DNA from: JAMZMI01 sp039944535
Lineage (GTDB): Bacteria; Bacteroidota; Bacteroidia; Cytophagales; Cyclobacteriaceae
NCBI GenBank assembly: GCA_039944535.1
Contig: JBDUYP010000008.1
Span: forward strand, 1 to 64,000
Length of the DNA stretch: 64,000 bases
Direction of reading: 5' to 3'
Position 1 is the first letter of the stretch. The number at the start of each line of letters is the position of its first letter. Made by a program: the position numbers and the translations under genes. The notes under the pieces are model-generated. The model saw only the letters and a list, made by a program, of their open reading frames with translations, was not told the DNA's origin and did not search any database. This document shows, piece by piece, positions 35,970 through 45,707 of the stretch.

Positions 35970-37162
35970 TTTTTAGTTATTTGTATTGGGTTAGAAAGCT
36001 TTTCAGCTTCATCTTGCAGGTATTGTTCAAAATTTTCCTGTTTGGAAAAAAATGGATTGGACAGTTCCCAGCAGGCGAAAAAACATATCTTGTTTCGCGT
36101 CCTTGCCTTAAAAGCAACATAGTTGGTATTGCCAATGTCATGTCCCTCCTTTATCTCACTATGGCTATGATATTGTCTGTTTTCAAACATGATCGCCATG
36201 CCCAATTTTGAATTGGAGCCATCTGCCTGGCGTGCATAAGTCCAAACTGAAGAATAGACATCATTGTGCCGTGTGAGATTGAAGGAATCACTTTTAAAAT
36301 TGGGCATACCCACAGCCAAGATGAGTGTGGTATCACTCACCCCTATTTCATTGCTGTAGTAGTATTTCCCTCGGGTTAATGTGAGTTGTTCATAACCCTC
36401 AATCTTTTTGAATCCAGCGTCCCACCCCAGGAAATCAATCCGGTGAGCAGCTTCCAGTGAGCCTGAGTATAGTTTAGTGTACACAGATTTATCAGCATCG
36501 CCCAGTCTATGCAATTTGCCCCCTTCTAATATTGCCAAACCTCCAGCTCCTAAGGAATTTCCAACCTGTAGGATGTCCATCCCCCAGTCCGATAATTTGT
36601 GCCAACTGGTGTCAATCCCTGCCTCATGCAATGCCAGCCGTTCTGTAGTCTTGCCATAAATATCTTTCCCGTTTCGGGGGTCAAAGAAAGTTCGGAATGC
36701 CACTTTATCATTCTCAATTCCTGGCCCCTCCAAATGAAAGAATGGCTGTCGAATATTTTGTTTTGCACCTCTGTAACGGGTTATTTCAGTGATTTCCAGG
36801 CCAGAATACTTCCTGTCCGCTCTCACCGAAAAACTGATATCAGTACCCGCATCTATTTCAGGTTTTTGAGTAGGTGCTGCGGTTTTCAACTGAACTTCCT
36901 TTTTTTCTTCAGGACTAAAATTCAATTGAATCAACAGCTGATCCCAAATGCCATCCGAGTCGAAATCTATGATTTGAGTCAAAAACTGATCGCTGAGCAT
37001 CAAGTTATTTGACATATCCTGAGACCTTTTGATGCGAACAACCTCCCTCTCTCTCGCGAGTGCGGATTGATTGTATAGCTCCAAGGTAGTGTCAGCGTTT
37101 TGCTGACAAGAGAAGACTGTCAGCAGGAGAAATAAAATACCAGGTTTGATATAATGATTCAA
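35966..37162 (-). CDS. DUF4861 family lipoprotein
   Basis: 398 residues with a lipoprotein signal (lipobox FSC, about Cys19). Matches the DUF4861 pattern at the C-terminus (TNYVAFKARTRNKICFFACW, about 347-366) and in the middle (RTFFDPRNGKDIYGKTTERL). DUF4861 genes commonly accompany GH105/GH88 and sulfatases in algal or GAG PULs and are suspected carbohydrate-active proteins without a settled reaction. First gene of the five-gene operon, with a GAGTA-N16-TACTC element 45 bases upstream. Confidence 0.8.
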   Translation of the reverse strand: MNHYIKPGILFLLLTVFSCQQNADTTLELYNQSALAREREVVRIKRSQDMSNNLMLSDQFLTQIIDFDSDGIWDQLLIQLNFSPEEKKEVQLKTAAPTQKPEIDAGTDISFSVRADRKYSGLEITEITRYRGAKQNIRQPFFHLEGPGIENDKVAFRTFFDPRNGKDIYGKTTERLALHEAGIDTSWHKLSDWGMDILQVGNSLGAGGLAILEGGKLHRLGDADKSVYTKLYSGSLEAAHRIDFLGWDAGFKKIEGYEQLTLTRGKYYYSNEIGVSDTTLILAVGMPNFKSDSFNLTRHNDVYSSVWTYARQADGSNSKLGMAIMFENRQYHSHSEIKEGHDIGNTNYVAFKARTRNKICFFACWELSNPFFSKQENFEQYLQDEAEKLSNPIQITKK

Positions 37163-37206
37163 GAATATTTTGTTTTGCCTTTACAGAAATGACATTACCT
37201 ATACAA

Positions 37207-37232
37207 GAGTACCTAAGCATCCATTCCTACTC
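37207..37232 (-). promoter_or_regulatory. GAGTA-N16-TACTC element before the DUF4861-GH105 operon
   Basis: Minus strand TTTTTTGAGTA (GAGTA at 37228-37232), 16 bases, TACTCTTG (TACTC at 37207-37211). Same order, spacing and flanks as the copies at 46794, 54967, 61609 and 61719. Likely an ECF-sigma promoter, linking this operon to PUL 2. Confidence 0.75.
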
Positions 37233-37259
37233 AAAAAACAAAGAAGATTTCAAAAAAAA

Positions 37260-37286
37260 CTGGCACCCCTTTTGGAAGAGTGCCAG
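37260..37286 (-). terminator. Terminator after sulfatase 1
   Basis: Minus-strand stem CTGGCAC/GTGCCAG with extra pairing inside (CTCTTCC with GGGG...), followed by eight T. It lies 36 bases beyond the sulfatase stop. Confidence 0.88.
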
Positions 37287-37321
37287 CACCATCAACTAAC
37301 AAATTATGAAACAAATTCAAT

Positions 37322-38899
37322 TTAAAACTCATTATAAGCTTGATCGCCTATATCCATTTTGCTCGCCCATTGATAAAACAGCGAATCCAATTCTTGTAGC
37401 AGCTCAGGGTATTGGTCTGCCAGGTCATTGCTCTCCAGTGGATCTACCGAGAGATCATACAACTCTGTAGGAAAATCATCACCTTGCGAAACCAGCTTCC
37501 AGTTTTCACGTCTTACCGCACGATGTTCCTTTGGGTTGCTTTGCCAAAACAAAACCTCATGCCCTCCTCCAGATTCATTTTTGATTACTGGCACTAAACT
37601 CTTGCCATCCATTGGCAAAATCTTGTCTCCGTTAAACGATTCAGGATAATCGCCCCGAGCCAGTTCCAAAAATGTAGGCATAAAATCTATGACATGACCT
37701 ACAGCATCAGTCTGTGTTCCTGAAGCTATGACACCTGGCCAGTTAACAATGAGTGGGGTTTTTATGCCTCCTTCATGGTTCCATCTTTTAAAACGTCTGA
37801 ATGGGGTATTGCTGGCATTGGCCCAATGCACGCCAACGGATCTGTATGATTCCACAGGACCGGGAGCTATTTCTGGTGTGTAGTTGGCATCTTCGGCACA
37901 GCCTCCATTGTCAGACAAAAATATGATCAAAGTATTCTCACGTTTGCCAAGGTTTTCCAACTTATCGAGTACTCTGCCGACATTCTGATCTACCCTATCA
38001 ATCATGGCTGCATAAACTGCCATGGTCAGTGCCCAATCTTCTTTATTGTTAACCGTATCCCAGGCACTGGCAGACTCATCGCGAGGGCCAAGTTCCAGAG
38101 TCTGATCCACTAGCCCCAACTTTTTTAGGCGATCAAATCTTTGAGTTCTCAACGAGTCCCAACCTATATCATACACTCCTTTGTACCTGGCGATATCCTC
38201 TGGCCAGGCATGAAGTGGATAATGAGGTGCCGTATAGGCGATGTACAAAAAAAACGGATTCTCCTCATTTTTGTACTCGTCCAGATAGTCTAGTGCGTAA
38301 TCAGTAAAAGTGTCGGTAGAATAGAAATCCGATTCCGTCGTGGTATATGGCAAATACTCCTTATCATCCATCGCCCAACGCCGCGGATAGCCACGGGGAA
38401 CGGTAGTTAGCTTTCTGCCCGGATCGGGTTCGTTGATTCTTTTAGGGCCTGGATTGAAATGATTTGCCGCTCCATCGGTAAGCCCAAAATGTCTATCAAA
38501 CCCACGATCATAAGGTGTCTCATCGGCATGCCATTTGCCTACCATCAGGGTTCTGTATCCGGTTTCTCTCAGTGCCTCACCTATGGTTATAGCATTTTCA
38601 TATTTTCCCGGTCTATTGGTATAAATTCCCGCTTTTTGAGGATACATACCTGTAAGCAACGAGGTGCGTGACGGCACACATATCCCATTGTTGTAGAAGT
38701 TTGTAAAGGTCAATCCCGATTGTGCCAGACTATCGATGCGCGGTGTATTGATTTCGCCTCCAAAACAACCCAAATCCGAGTACCCCATATCATCTACCAT
38801 GATGAGCACTATATTGGGTCGGGCCTGCTCAGAAACCTCTTGCTGACAGGCACTAAATAAAATTATGAAAAGTAAAAACGAGGGGACTCTAATCATCAA
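37322..38899 (-). CDS. Sulfatase (type I, formylglycine), lipoprotein
   Basis: Formylglycine-dependent carbohydrate sulfatase (S1). Lipobox FSAC (Cys18). Metal-binding start NIVLIMVDDMGYSDLG (29-44); the maturation motif CVPSR with Cys74; GKWHADETPYDRGFD (about 121-135); IIFLSDNGGCAED (about 327) and HDP-like C-terminal LYDLSVDPLESNDLA. 525 residues is typical. Removes sulfate esters at the cell surface or in the periplasm. Needs a formylglycine-generating enzyme not present in the window. Between susD2/CBM96 genes and the GH105 operon. Confidence 0.95.
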   Translation of the reverse strand: MMIRVPSFLLFIILFSACQQEVSEQARPNIVLIMVDDMGYSDLGCFGGEINTPRIDSLAQSGLTFTNFYNNGICVPSRTSLLTGMYPQKAGIYTNRPGKYENAITIGEALRETGYRTLMVGKWHADETPYDRGFDRHFGLTDGAANHFNPGPKRINEPDPGRKLTTVPRGYPRRWAMDDKEYLPYTTTESDFYSTDTFTDYALDYLDEYKNEENPFFLYIAYTAPHYPLHAWPEDIARYKGVYDIGWDSLRTQRFDRLKKLGLVDQTLELGPRDESASAWDTVNNKEDWALTMAVYAAMIDRVDQNVGRVLDKLENLGKRENTLIIFLSDNGGCAEDANYTPEIAPGPVESYRSVGVHWANASNTPFRRFKRWNHEGGIKTPLIVNWPGVIASGTQTDAVGHVIDFMPTFLELARGDYPESFNGDKILPMDGKSLVPVIKNESGGGHEVLFWQSNPKEHRAVRRENWKLVSQGDDFPTELYDLSVDPLESNDLADQYPELLQELDSLFYQWASKMDIGDQAYNEF

Positions 38900-38937
38900 C
38901 TAGTTGTTATATCAAATTATAGAATAGAAAATAAAAA

Positions 38938-38967
38938 GGGCCTACCACATATTGCAGCAGCAGGCCC
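38938..38967 (-). terminator. Terminator after the DNRLRE/PKD protein gene
   Basis: Minus-strand stem GGGCCTGC.../GTAGGCCC followed by TTTTTATTTT, just past the stop of the T9SS protein gene (38991) and before the sulfatase start. Confidence 0.85.
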
Positions 38968-38990
38968 AAGCAGTTCTAACTACTTACTTG

Positions 38991-40655
38991 CTATTGCTTT
39001 ATTATTCTTCCGGTTTTAAAAGTACCATCCAAACTATACACTTTGATGAGGTAATTTCCTGATTGCAGGCCTACTAATGACATGCTAATTTGGTCGCTAT
39101 CAAACTCCACCAGTTGCTCTTTCACGACTTTTCCAGTCAGGTCAAATAGCATCAGCTTTTCAATTTGACGTTCCGCATTATTGATAGTGACTCTATCAAA
39201 TGTTGGATTAGGGTAGATATTCAAATCGGCTACTGCTTCCAATTCTGTAGTCAACGTTTCTTCTTCCTCCTGCTCGATCACAATCTCTATATACGTTCCT
39301 CCACTTGAGTGTTCTCTAGAATGATATTCAGCCTTGAAAGTTGAGCCCTGAAGGGTTGTACTTAGATGCAACGAAAGTGTTTTATCTGTTTCAGCTTTCA
39401 CTGCATCCGTAAGATCAATCGCATGTGGAGTTTCTAATGTTTCTCCTCCGCTTGAGGTTGTAACCACCCCAGAAAGTGAATCAAGTACAGCCGGTCGGGT
39501 ATTACCTGTAATGGTTGCTTCCTGCCAGGTATCATCCTGAATATATGATACCCATTGGGTACTGCCATCCTCACCCCATTTGGTTCCAAAAGGAGTTAGG
39601 TATAGTGTTGCAGATTTTACGATTTCAAGATCGGAGACCTCCTGAGACAAATCATACTTAAGAAATATCTCATGTAGATTACTGCCCTCTCCCTGAGCCG
39701 ACTGCATGTAGTCTCTATCTCCATAATTCGTATCTCCTTTAGAACCTGTCCTTGTGAATGCGTCTTCTATAGCATAAACCCGTACTGTAGTCACTCCTTC
39801 AGCATCCACTACGATGTATCCTGATTTGGTAGCTGTGCTAGTACCTCCGGCATTTGTAGCTTCTAGCGTAACATCATATTTCCCTTCGGCACTATAAGTT
39901 ACGGTAGGGTTTTGATCAGTACTTTCTGCAGGTGATCCACCTTCAAATGTCCACTTCCATTCCGTAGGAGAATAAGTAGATTCATCAGTAAATGTTACTG
40001 AACCTCCAGCCTTAAGCGATTGCTTACTAGCCGAAAATGCAACGCCTGGTGTGTAAAGTTCTACTTCAATGTAAGTTCCACCTGATTCGTGCTCTTTCGA
40101 ATGATATTCCGCTTTAAATGTAGATCCCAAAAGGCTGGTACTTAGTTTCAATGAAAGTGTGTTATCAGTTTCTGCTTTTACCAGATCCGTTATATCGATC
40201 GTATGTGGGGTTTCCAGCGTGGCACCACCAGAAGAAGTTGTAACCACGGCCGCCACCGAGTCTTGTGTAGTAGCCGGTCTTGTATTACCGGTGATTGTGG
40301 CCTCAGCCCACGTATCATCCTGTATGTAGGAAACCCACTGTGTACTGCCATCCTCTCCCCACTTACTTCCAAAAGGGGTCAACGTTAAGGTGGCTGATTT
40401 AACTAAATCCAGGTCAGGTATATCCTGAGACAAATCGTACTTAAGAAATATCTCATGCAGGTTACTTCCCTCACCAGAAGCTGACTGCATATAATCCCTA
40501 TCTCCATAGTTGGTGTCTCCTTTGGAACCAGTTCGAGTAAAAGCATCCTCAGCGGCCTGAATTTGAATCTGGGCCTGTACCTGGCTGGTTTGAAGCATCA
40601 GCGCCACCGCCAATAGGCCGCACACCGTTAACATTCGTTGTATATTTTTCTTCAT
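38991..40655 (-). CDS. Duplicated DNRLRE/CBM96-like protein with PKD domain and T9SS tail
   Basis: Secreted (signal ends near QVQAQ). Two nearly identical DNRLRE/CBM96-like domains (about 33-205 and 293-455), each with AEDAFTRTGSKGDTNYGDRDYM-type starts, flank a PKD domain (about 208-283, VTFTDESTYSPTEWKWTFEGG). The C-terminal tail (about 470-554) begins ADLNIYPNPTFD and ends GRIIKQ, a T9SS type A sorting signal. No catalytic domain is visible, so it is likely a surface glycan-binding protein. CBM96 relatives bind alginate-like uronans. Lies after susD2, like a surface glycan-binding protein gene. Confidence 0.85.
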   Translation of the reverse strand: MKKNIQRMLTVCGLLAVALMLQTSQVQAQIQIQAAEDAFTRTGSKGDTNYGDRDYMQSASGEGSNLHEIFLKYDLSQDIPDLDLVKSATLTLTPFGSKWGEDGSTQWVSYIQDDTWAEATITGNTRPATTQDSVAAVVTTSSGGATLETPHTIDITDLVKAETDNTLSLKLSTSLLGSTFKAEYHSKEHESGGTYIEVELYTPGVAFSASKQSLKAGGSVTFTDESTYSPTEWKWTFEGGSPAESTDQNPTVTYSAEGKYDVTLEATNAGGTSTATKSGYIVVDAEGVTTVRVYAIEDAFTRTGSKGDTNYGDRDYMQSAQGEGSNLHEIFLKYDLSQEVSDLEIVKSATLYLTPFGTKWGEDGSTQWVSYIQDDTWQEATITGNTRPAVLDSLSGVVTTSSGGETLETPHAIDLTDAVKAETDKTLSLHLSTTLQGSTFKAEYHSREHSSGGTYIEIVIEQEEEETLTTELEAVADLNIYPNPTFDRVTINNAERQIEKLMLFDLTGKVVKEQLVEFDSDQISMSLVGLQSGNYLIKVYSLDGTFKTGRIIKQ

Positions 40656-40766
40656 GATTTAATAGTTTTAGTTAAAGATTTAAATGTAAAGGCATAGCTA
40701 TCCTGATCTCAAATTGGAATATTTCAGTCTCTACGTTATAAGAAATAATTTTAATTCGTTTAGCTT

Positions 40767-42269
40767 TTAGTCATATCCTGCGTTTTGCGGTAAAAGGTTT
40801 GGGTTTCTATCTAATTCGGCCTGCTTTAATGGCAGGTAATAATGTTTTGATGCATCGAAATTGGGCTGAGGTTCTAAGGAATTGGTTCCTAAAAAGACTT
40901 CATCTCCAAGCTTTCTTCTTTTGATATCATACCATCTCTTAAACTCAAATGCCAGTTCAATTCTGCGTTCCTCGAGTACGGTTTCCCTAAAGGCATTCGC
41001 ATCAGCTGCTTCTGTAGTACTTACATCAGCAGGGGTAGCCGCACCATTGCGAGCTCTGCCTCTCACCTGATTCACATAGCCCTGAGCTTCTGCCGTAGGT
41101 CCACTGATTTCGTTTAGTGCTTCTGCCGCGATCAGCAGTACCTCGGCATATCTGAACATTGCATAGTTATTATCCGTCTTACGTCCCTCGTTTTGAGCTT
41201 CGCCATAAAACCGGAAATATTTTGCGCAATGCGGCCTTTGCTCATTGGGGTATTGATCATAAGGCACCAATACTCCATCAATGAGTGTTTCACTCTCAAA
41301 TGTCACGGCCTTGCGGTAGTCATCATCAGGGAATGAATTATAAACAGCCATCGAAGGCACACTGACTCCCCACCCATTTTTGTCGGCACCTCTTATGCCA
41401 TTGAGCGCTCCCATAAAATCATCGTTGATTCCCGCTTTGCCTACAATTATTCCCTTGTAGTCCAGTGAAAAAACTGTTTCCACTTGTCCATCTTGCAAAG
41501 CAGAATTGAATAAATCCTGATAATCTGCTACCAGATCATAGTTGAGCTCTCCTCTATTATCAATTACCCATTTGGCATTATCATAAGCATTCTGCCAGTC
41601 TTCAATCGTCAGATAAACAGAAGCCAATAAGGTATATGCGCTACCACGTGTAGCGCGACTTCTGATATTACCCGGGTGAGTCATCGGTAGGTGTTGCTTG
41701 GCAAACTCCAGGTCATCTGCAATGTATTGATAGACATCCTCCTCTGAGCTTTTACTCAAGGTTGCCATCACATTTGCTGGGGTCTTTTCAGAAACATACG
41801 GAATATCACCAAAAAGCCTCACCATATGATAGTACACGAATGCTCTGACAAATCGCGCCTCTGCCTCCAGTGCCAGCTTCACATCAGCGTCTGCTGAAAT
41901 ATTCTGCGCACCAAAAACGGCATTATTTGCTGTGGCTATAATATTGTATGCCGCAGGCCAGAATGCTGTGATCATTCCGTTGGTACCATCAAAATTAAAT
42001 TCATTGATTTCTACTCGTCTGGCCGAAGTGGAGGTGTTACCTATATCTGCCATATCACCTAGCAGCTGTATGGTCAGCGACATTTTTCTCCCCCAGAAAG
42101 TCTCCTGGGTCATCAGCCCATAGGCACCAAAAATGCCCATTTCTACATCTACTGGGGTTTTGAAGAAACCATCTGAAGACAATGTTCCGATCGCGTCCTC
42201 TTCCAGATCCGCGCAGTTGAGAGCGAGTAAGGAAAGCGAAAGAAGTAATATTTTGTTTAGGTATTTCAT
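40767..42269 (-). CDS. SusD/RagB family lipoprotein (PUL 2)
   Basis: Glycan-capturing partner of the SusC channel. The ATG at 42269 is chosen over an upstream TTG because it gives a clean lipoprotein signal (lipobox ALNC). SusD hallmarks: DLEEDAIGTLSSDGFF, ALEAEARFVRAFVYYHMVRLFGDIPYV (split, about 119-145), and the C-terminus LPLKQAELDRNPNLLPQNAGYD. About 500 residues. Begins 28 bases after the SusC stop. Confidence 0.96.
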   Translation of the reverse strand: MKYLNKILLLSLSLLALNCADLEEDAIGTLSSDGFFKTPVDVEMGIFGAYGLMTQETFWGRKMSLTIQLLGDMADIGNTSTSARRVEINEFNFDGTNGMITAFWPAAYNIIATANNAVFGAQNISADADVKLALEAEARFVRAFVYYHMVRLFGDIPYVSEKTPANVMATLSKSSEEDVYQYIADDLEFAKQHLPMTHPGNIRSRATRGSAYTLLASVYLTIEDWQNAYDNAKWVIDNRGELNYDLVADYQDLFNSALQDGQVETVFSLDYKGIIVGKAGINDDFMGALNGIRGADKNGWGVSVPSMAVYNSFPDDDYRKAVTFESETLIDGVLVPYDQYPNEQRPHCAKYFRFYGEAQNEGRKTDNNYAMFRYAEVLLIAAEALNEISGPTAEAQGYVNQVRGRARNGAATPADVSTTEAADANAFRETVLEERRIELAFEFKRWYDIKRRKLGDEVFLGTNSLEPQPNFDASKHYYLPLKQAELDRNPNLLPQNAGYD

Positions 42270-42296
42270 CTGAATTAATGTCTTTGTTTGAAACAA

Positions 42297-45200
42297 TTAA
42301 AGTCCAATACTTAGTCCAACTGTATATGATTTAGCCATTGGGTAACTGGCAAAATCAAGTCCCAGATTTCTGTTGGAATCCTGTGCTCCTGAGCTTCTAA
42401 AACTAACTTCAGGATCCACTCCACTATAATTAGTAGCTGTCCACAGGTTTTGTCCACTTACATATATCCTGAAAGACCTTACGTTCATTTTATTCACCCA
42501 TGCCTTTGGCAATGTGTATCCGAGTGCCAGGGACTTGAGCCTAACATAACTCCCATCCTCAATCCACCGTGATGAAAACCTGGCAGGTCTTGATTTTGCA
42601 GCAGGCACATCTGTATCCGTGTTTTCTGGCGTCCATCTCTGTTTCATGGCGGATGTTGCATTGCTCTTCCCTATCAACCCATCCAACTCATAGCGGGTGT
42701 AGTTAGCAATGTCATTCCCCTCTGAACCCTGAAAGAAAATGTTAAGATCAAATCCTTTGAAAGTGAAGGTGTTGTTGAATCCCCAAATGAAATCGGGGTT
42801 TGGATTTCCCATAATCGTACGATCGTCTGCACTTAGTTTTCCATCTTCATCCAAATCCCTGAACTTCTCTCCGCCAAGGCCTTCGCCTCCAGATATTACT
42901 TCGTCCCCTTCCTGATAAACACCGTCATAAACATATCCGAAAAACATTCCTACAGGTTTGCCCACTCTCAGCACCTGATTTTCTCCTCCAAGTACGGCTC
43001 CCGGGCTGTTTTTATAGAACACATCAACAGTATCGCTCAACTTTAGGATTTTGTTCTTGTTGATAGAGAAGTTTACATCCATGTTCCACTTGAGATCGCC
43101 AACAAGGTTTCTGGAGCTGATTCCAAGTTCATACCCTTTGTTTTCTACTTTACCGGCATTTTTTAATACTGACGAGAACCCAGAATACTCAGGCAATGGT
43201 ACCTCAAACAGCAAATCACTTGTGACCATTCGATAATAATCCGTGTTAATGATGATCCTGTCCTCAAACAAGCCAATATCCGCACCAAAATCAGCCTGCG
43301 CTGTACTTTCCCAGGTAAGGTCATTGTTGGCTATGGTAGCAGGTGCTACTGCGTTGACGATTGTGCCTTGCTGTGTGGTCAACACTTCCTCTACAGTAGC
43401 AAGCGTTTCATACGGGCTGATAGCCTGATTTCCCGTAACTCCATAGCTGGCGCGCAATTTCAACTCGCTAAGAAATTCTACATTTCGAAGAAAAGACTCC
43501 TTATGTACATTCCACCCGAGGGCGGCAGATGGGAAGTAAGCCCACTTGTTGTTTTTAGCAAACTGTGATGCTCCGTCGTATCGATTGGTTACTGTAAGCA
43601 GATACTTGCTTCTAAAGCTATAGTTGAATCGACCATAGTAAGAACGTAGCACCGTCTCTTCCAGGTTAGTGGAAGGAATCACAGGGTTGGTACCTCCACC
43701 GAGGTTCCAGTAAATACCTGCATCATTCACGAAGGTTTGGTTACCCGAAAAACTATACTCACTGCTTACCGACTGAAACGAATAACCTGCAACGAGAGTG
43801 ACGTTGTGATCATTTGCGAACTGCTTTGAGTAGGTGAAATAATTTTCATTTAGGAGTGTGGATTTTCTACGGAATACTACTTCTCCAACACCATTTAGGC
43901 TTTCTCCCTGAAGCAATGTTCGAGGTGCATAATAGCCTCTTCGTTCGTTGTTTATCACCGCTCCTACATTGGTTCTAAACTTTAAATCTTCAAATATTTT
44001 AACCTCGGCGTAAATATTGGGCTGCACACGATCCTGCTGGGTATTGCTTACCCTTTCAGTTGCCAGCGCATACGGATTGTCGCTGGGGTCACCAATAGAA
44101 CTACGGGTGAAATCACCATTATCGTCAAAAATACCTGCAGTTGGTTCAAACTTGTACGCAGCGCCTACTACTCCCTGATTGTGTGCACTACTGCTGGTCT
44201 CCTGGGTTTTGATAGCTCCCTGATCTGACCTTCTTACAAAAAGGTTCAGCCCCAAATTCACGCGTTCGGACACTTTGATATCCAGATTACTGGTGACAGA
44301 ATACCTACGATAATCAGAATTTCGAATGATCCCCTGGTGATCATAGAAAATCCCTGAAACGTAATATTTTGCAATCTCATTGCCTCCGGATATGGAAACA
44401 CTGTGGTTTTGAATGCTTCCCTGACGGAAAATTTCTTTTTGCCAGTCGGTACCTTTCCCGAACGATGACGGATCATCGAATAACGGGTCTCTACCAGAAT
44501 TCGTCTCGACATCATTGAGATATTCTGCATACTCAGTGGCGTTGAGCAAATCAAGCTTGTTGATTTCGGACTGTACTGAATATGATGATCTGATGTCCAC
44601 CCTGGTCTCACCACTTTTACCTCTTTTGGTTGTGATCATGATCACACCATTGGCACCTCTGGAACCATAAATGGCGGTAGCAGAGGCATCTTTCAAAATT
44701 TCGATTGACTCTATATCCTCGGCCGGTGGAGCAGAACCTGTTGGAAAACCATCAACCACGTATAAAGGATCACTGCTGGCGTTGATAGAAGTACCTCCGC
44801 GGATACGCACCTTAAAGTTTCCTCCGGGATCTCCGTTATTTGATTGTACGGAAAGGCCTGGCGCACGTCCCTGCAGCGCCTGAGTCACACCGGAGGCCGG
44901 ATATGCGGTGAGTTCCTCAGCTCCGATAGAAGCCACTGATCCTGTCAAATCACTTTTCAACACGGTACCGTATCCTACAACGACAACTTCTTGAAGTTCG
45001 CTTAAATCCAGCTCCAAATCCACATTGATTTGGGTTTGATCTGAAATGGGTACTTCAAAGGATTTGTAACCGATATAGGAAAATAGCAGGACGTCTCCTT
45101 CTGATACTTCAAGTTCGTAGTTGCCATCAAGATCTGTAACCGTCCCTCGTCCGGCTCCTTTCACCACTATGGTCACCCCGGGAACTCCGTCTGGTGAATC

Positions 45201-45635
45201 TTCGGCTGTTACCCGGCCTTTTATTTTCCAGGTTTCCTGAACGCTGGCAATTTCCTCTACCACGTCCTCTTCACCGTCTTTTACACTGACATAAACGTCG
45301 TTGTTGACCCTACGAAATGTCAGACCCGATTCTTTGGAAAGCTCTCTGAGCAGATCGCCCATTCGGCGATTTTTTACGCCGACCGATACATACTCGTTGA
45401 TATCCAGTAAGCCTTCGTTATAAAGAAATTGAAAATCAGTCTGAGATTCAATATTATTAAGGATACCTATCAGCTGCGAATCACTGTCATTCAGTGTTAC
45501 AAAAATATCGTCAATACTCTTGGTTTGCGCGGAGGCTTGCAGAAAGCAGAAAACAATGACCGTGCTCAAAAAGGTCTTTCCGAGCAGCCTTAGGGAATTC
45601 ATATCTCCTTTGCTGTAGGGCAATTTTTTCATCAT
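42297..45635 (-). CDS. SusC/RagA TonB-dependent receptor with STN domain (PUL 2)
   Basis: Outer-membrane oligosaccharide importer. STN domain (about 42-113), CarboxypepD_reg-like domain (about 132-210, WKIKGRVTAEDSPDGVPGVT), plug with VVVVGYGTVLKSDLTGSVAS (about 217) and LYVVDGFPTGSA, then barrel, ending YTVGLSIGL. STN plus the neighbouring FecR means signal transduction to the ECF sigma. Not closely similar in the barrel to SusC1, so a different glycan is expected. Confidence 0.96.
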   Translation of the reverse strand: MMKKLPYSKGDMNSLRLLGKTFLSTVIVFCFLQASAQTKSIDDIFVTLNDSDSQLIGILNNIESQTDFQFLYNEGLLDINEYVSVGVKNRRMGDLLRELSKESGLTFRRVNNDVYVSVKDGEEDVVEEIASVQETWKIKGRVTAEDSPDGVPGVTIVVKGAGRGTVTDLDGNYELEVSEGDVLLFSYIGYKSFEVPISDQTQINVDLELDLSELQEVVVVGYGTVLKSDLTGSVASIGAEELTAYPASGVTQALQGRAPGLSVQSNNGDPGGNFKVRIRGGTSINASSDPLYVVDGFPTGSAPPAEDIESIEILKDASATAIYGSRGANGVIMITTKRGKSGETRVDIRSSYSVQSEINKLDLLNATEYAEYLNDVETNSGRDPLFDDPSSFGKGTDWQKEIFRQGSIQNHSVSISGGNEIAKYYVSGIFYDHQGIIRNSDYRRYSVTSNLDIKVSERVNLGLNLFVRRSDQGAIKTQETSSSAHNQGVVGAAYKFEPTAGIFDDNGDFTRSSIGDPSDNPYALATERVSNTQQDRVQPNIYAEVKIFEDLKFRTNVGAVINNERRGYYAPRTLLQGESLNGVGEVVFRRKSTLLNENYFTYSKQFANDHNVTLVAGYSFQSVSSEYSFSGNQTFVNDAGIYWNLGGGTNPVIPSTNLEETVLRSYYGRFNYSFRSKYLLTVTNRYDGASQFAKNNKWAYFPSAALGWNVHKESFLRNVEFLSELKLRASYGVTGNQAISPYETLATVEEVLTTQQGTIVNAVAPATIANNDLTWESTAQADFGADIGLFEDRIIINTDYYRMVTSDLLFEVPLPEYSGFSSVLKNAGKVENKGYELGISSRNLVGDLKWNMDVNFSINKNKILKLSDTVDVFYKNSPGAVLGGENQVLRVGKPVGMFFGYVYDGVYQEGDEVISGGEGLGGEKFRDLDEDGKLSADDRTIMGNPNPDFIWGFNNTFTFKGFDLNIFFQGSEGNDIANYTRYELDGLIGKSNATSAMKQRWTPENTDTDVPAAKSRPARFSSRWIEDGSYVRLKSLALGYTLPKAWVNKMNVRSFRIYVSGQNLWTATNYSGVDPEVSFRSSGAQDSNRNLGLDFASYPMAKSYTVGLSIGL

Positions 45636-45707
45636 TTTTGGGTTATTGTGTTGGTTTTAGTTTTTAAGATCTAGGCAACTGGGTTGGTCACTTAGGCCTT
45701 GCTACGG

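Noticed and set aside
40693..40712. TTTGAGAT upstream of the CBM96 gene as another copy of the bipartite element
   Set aside because: GAGAT in place of GAGTA, and the second half fits only with 17 bases and TACATTTA. Too degenerate.
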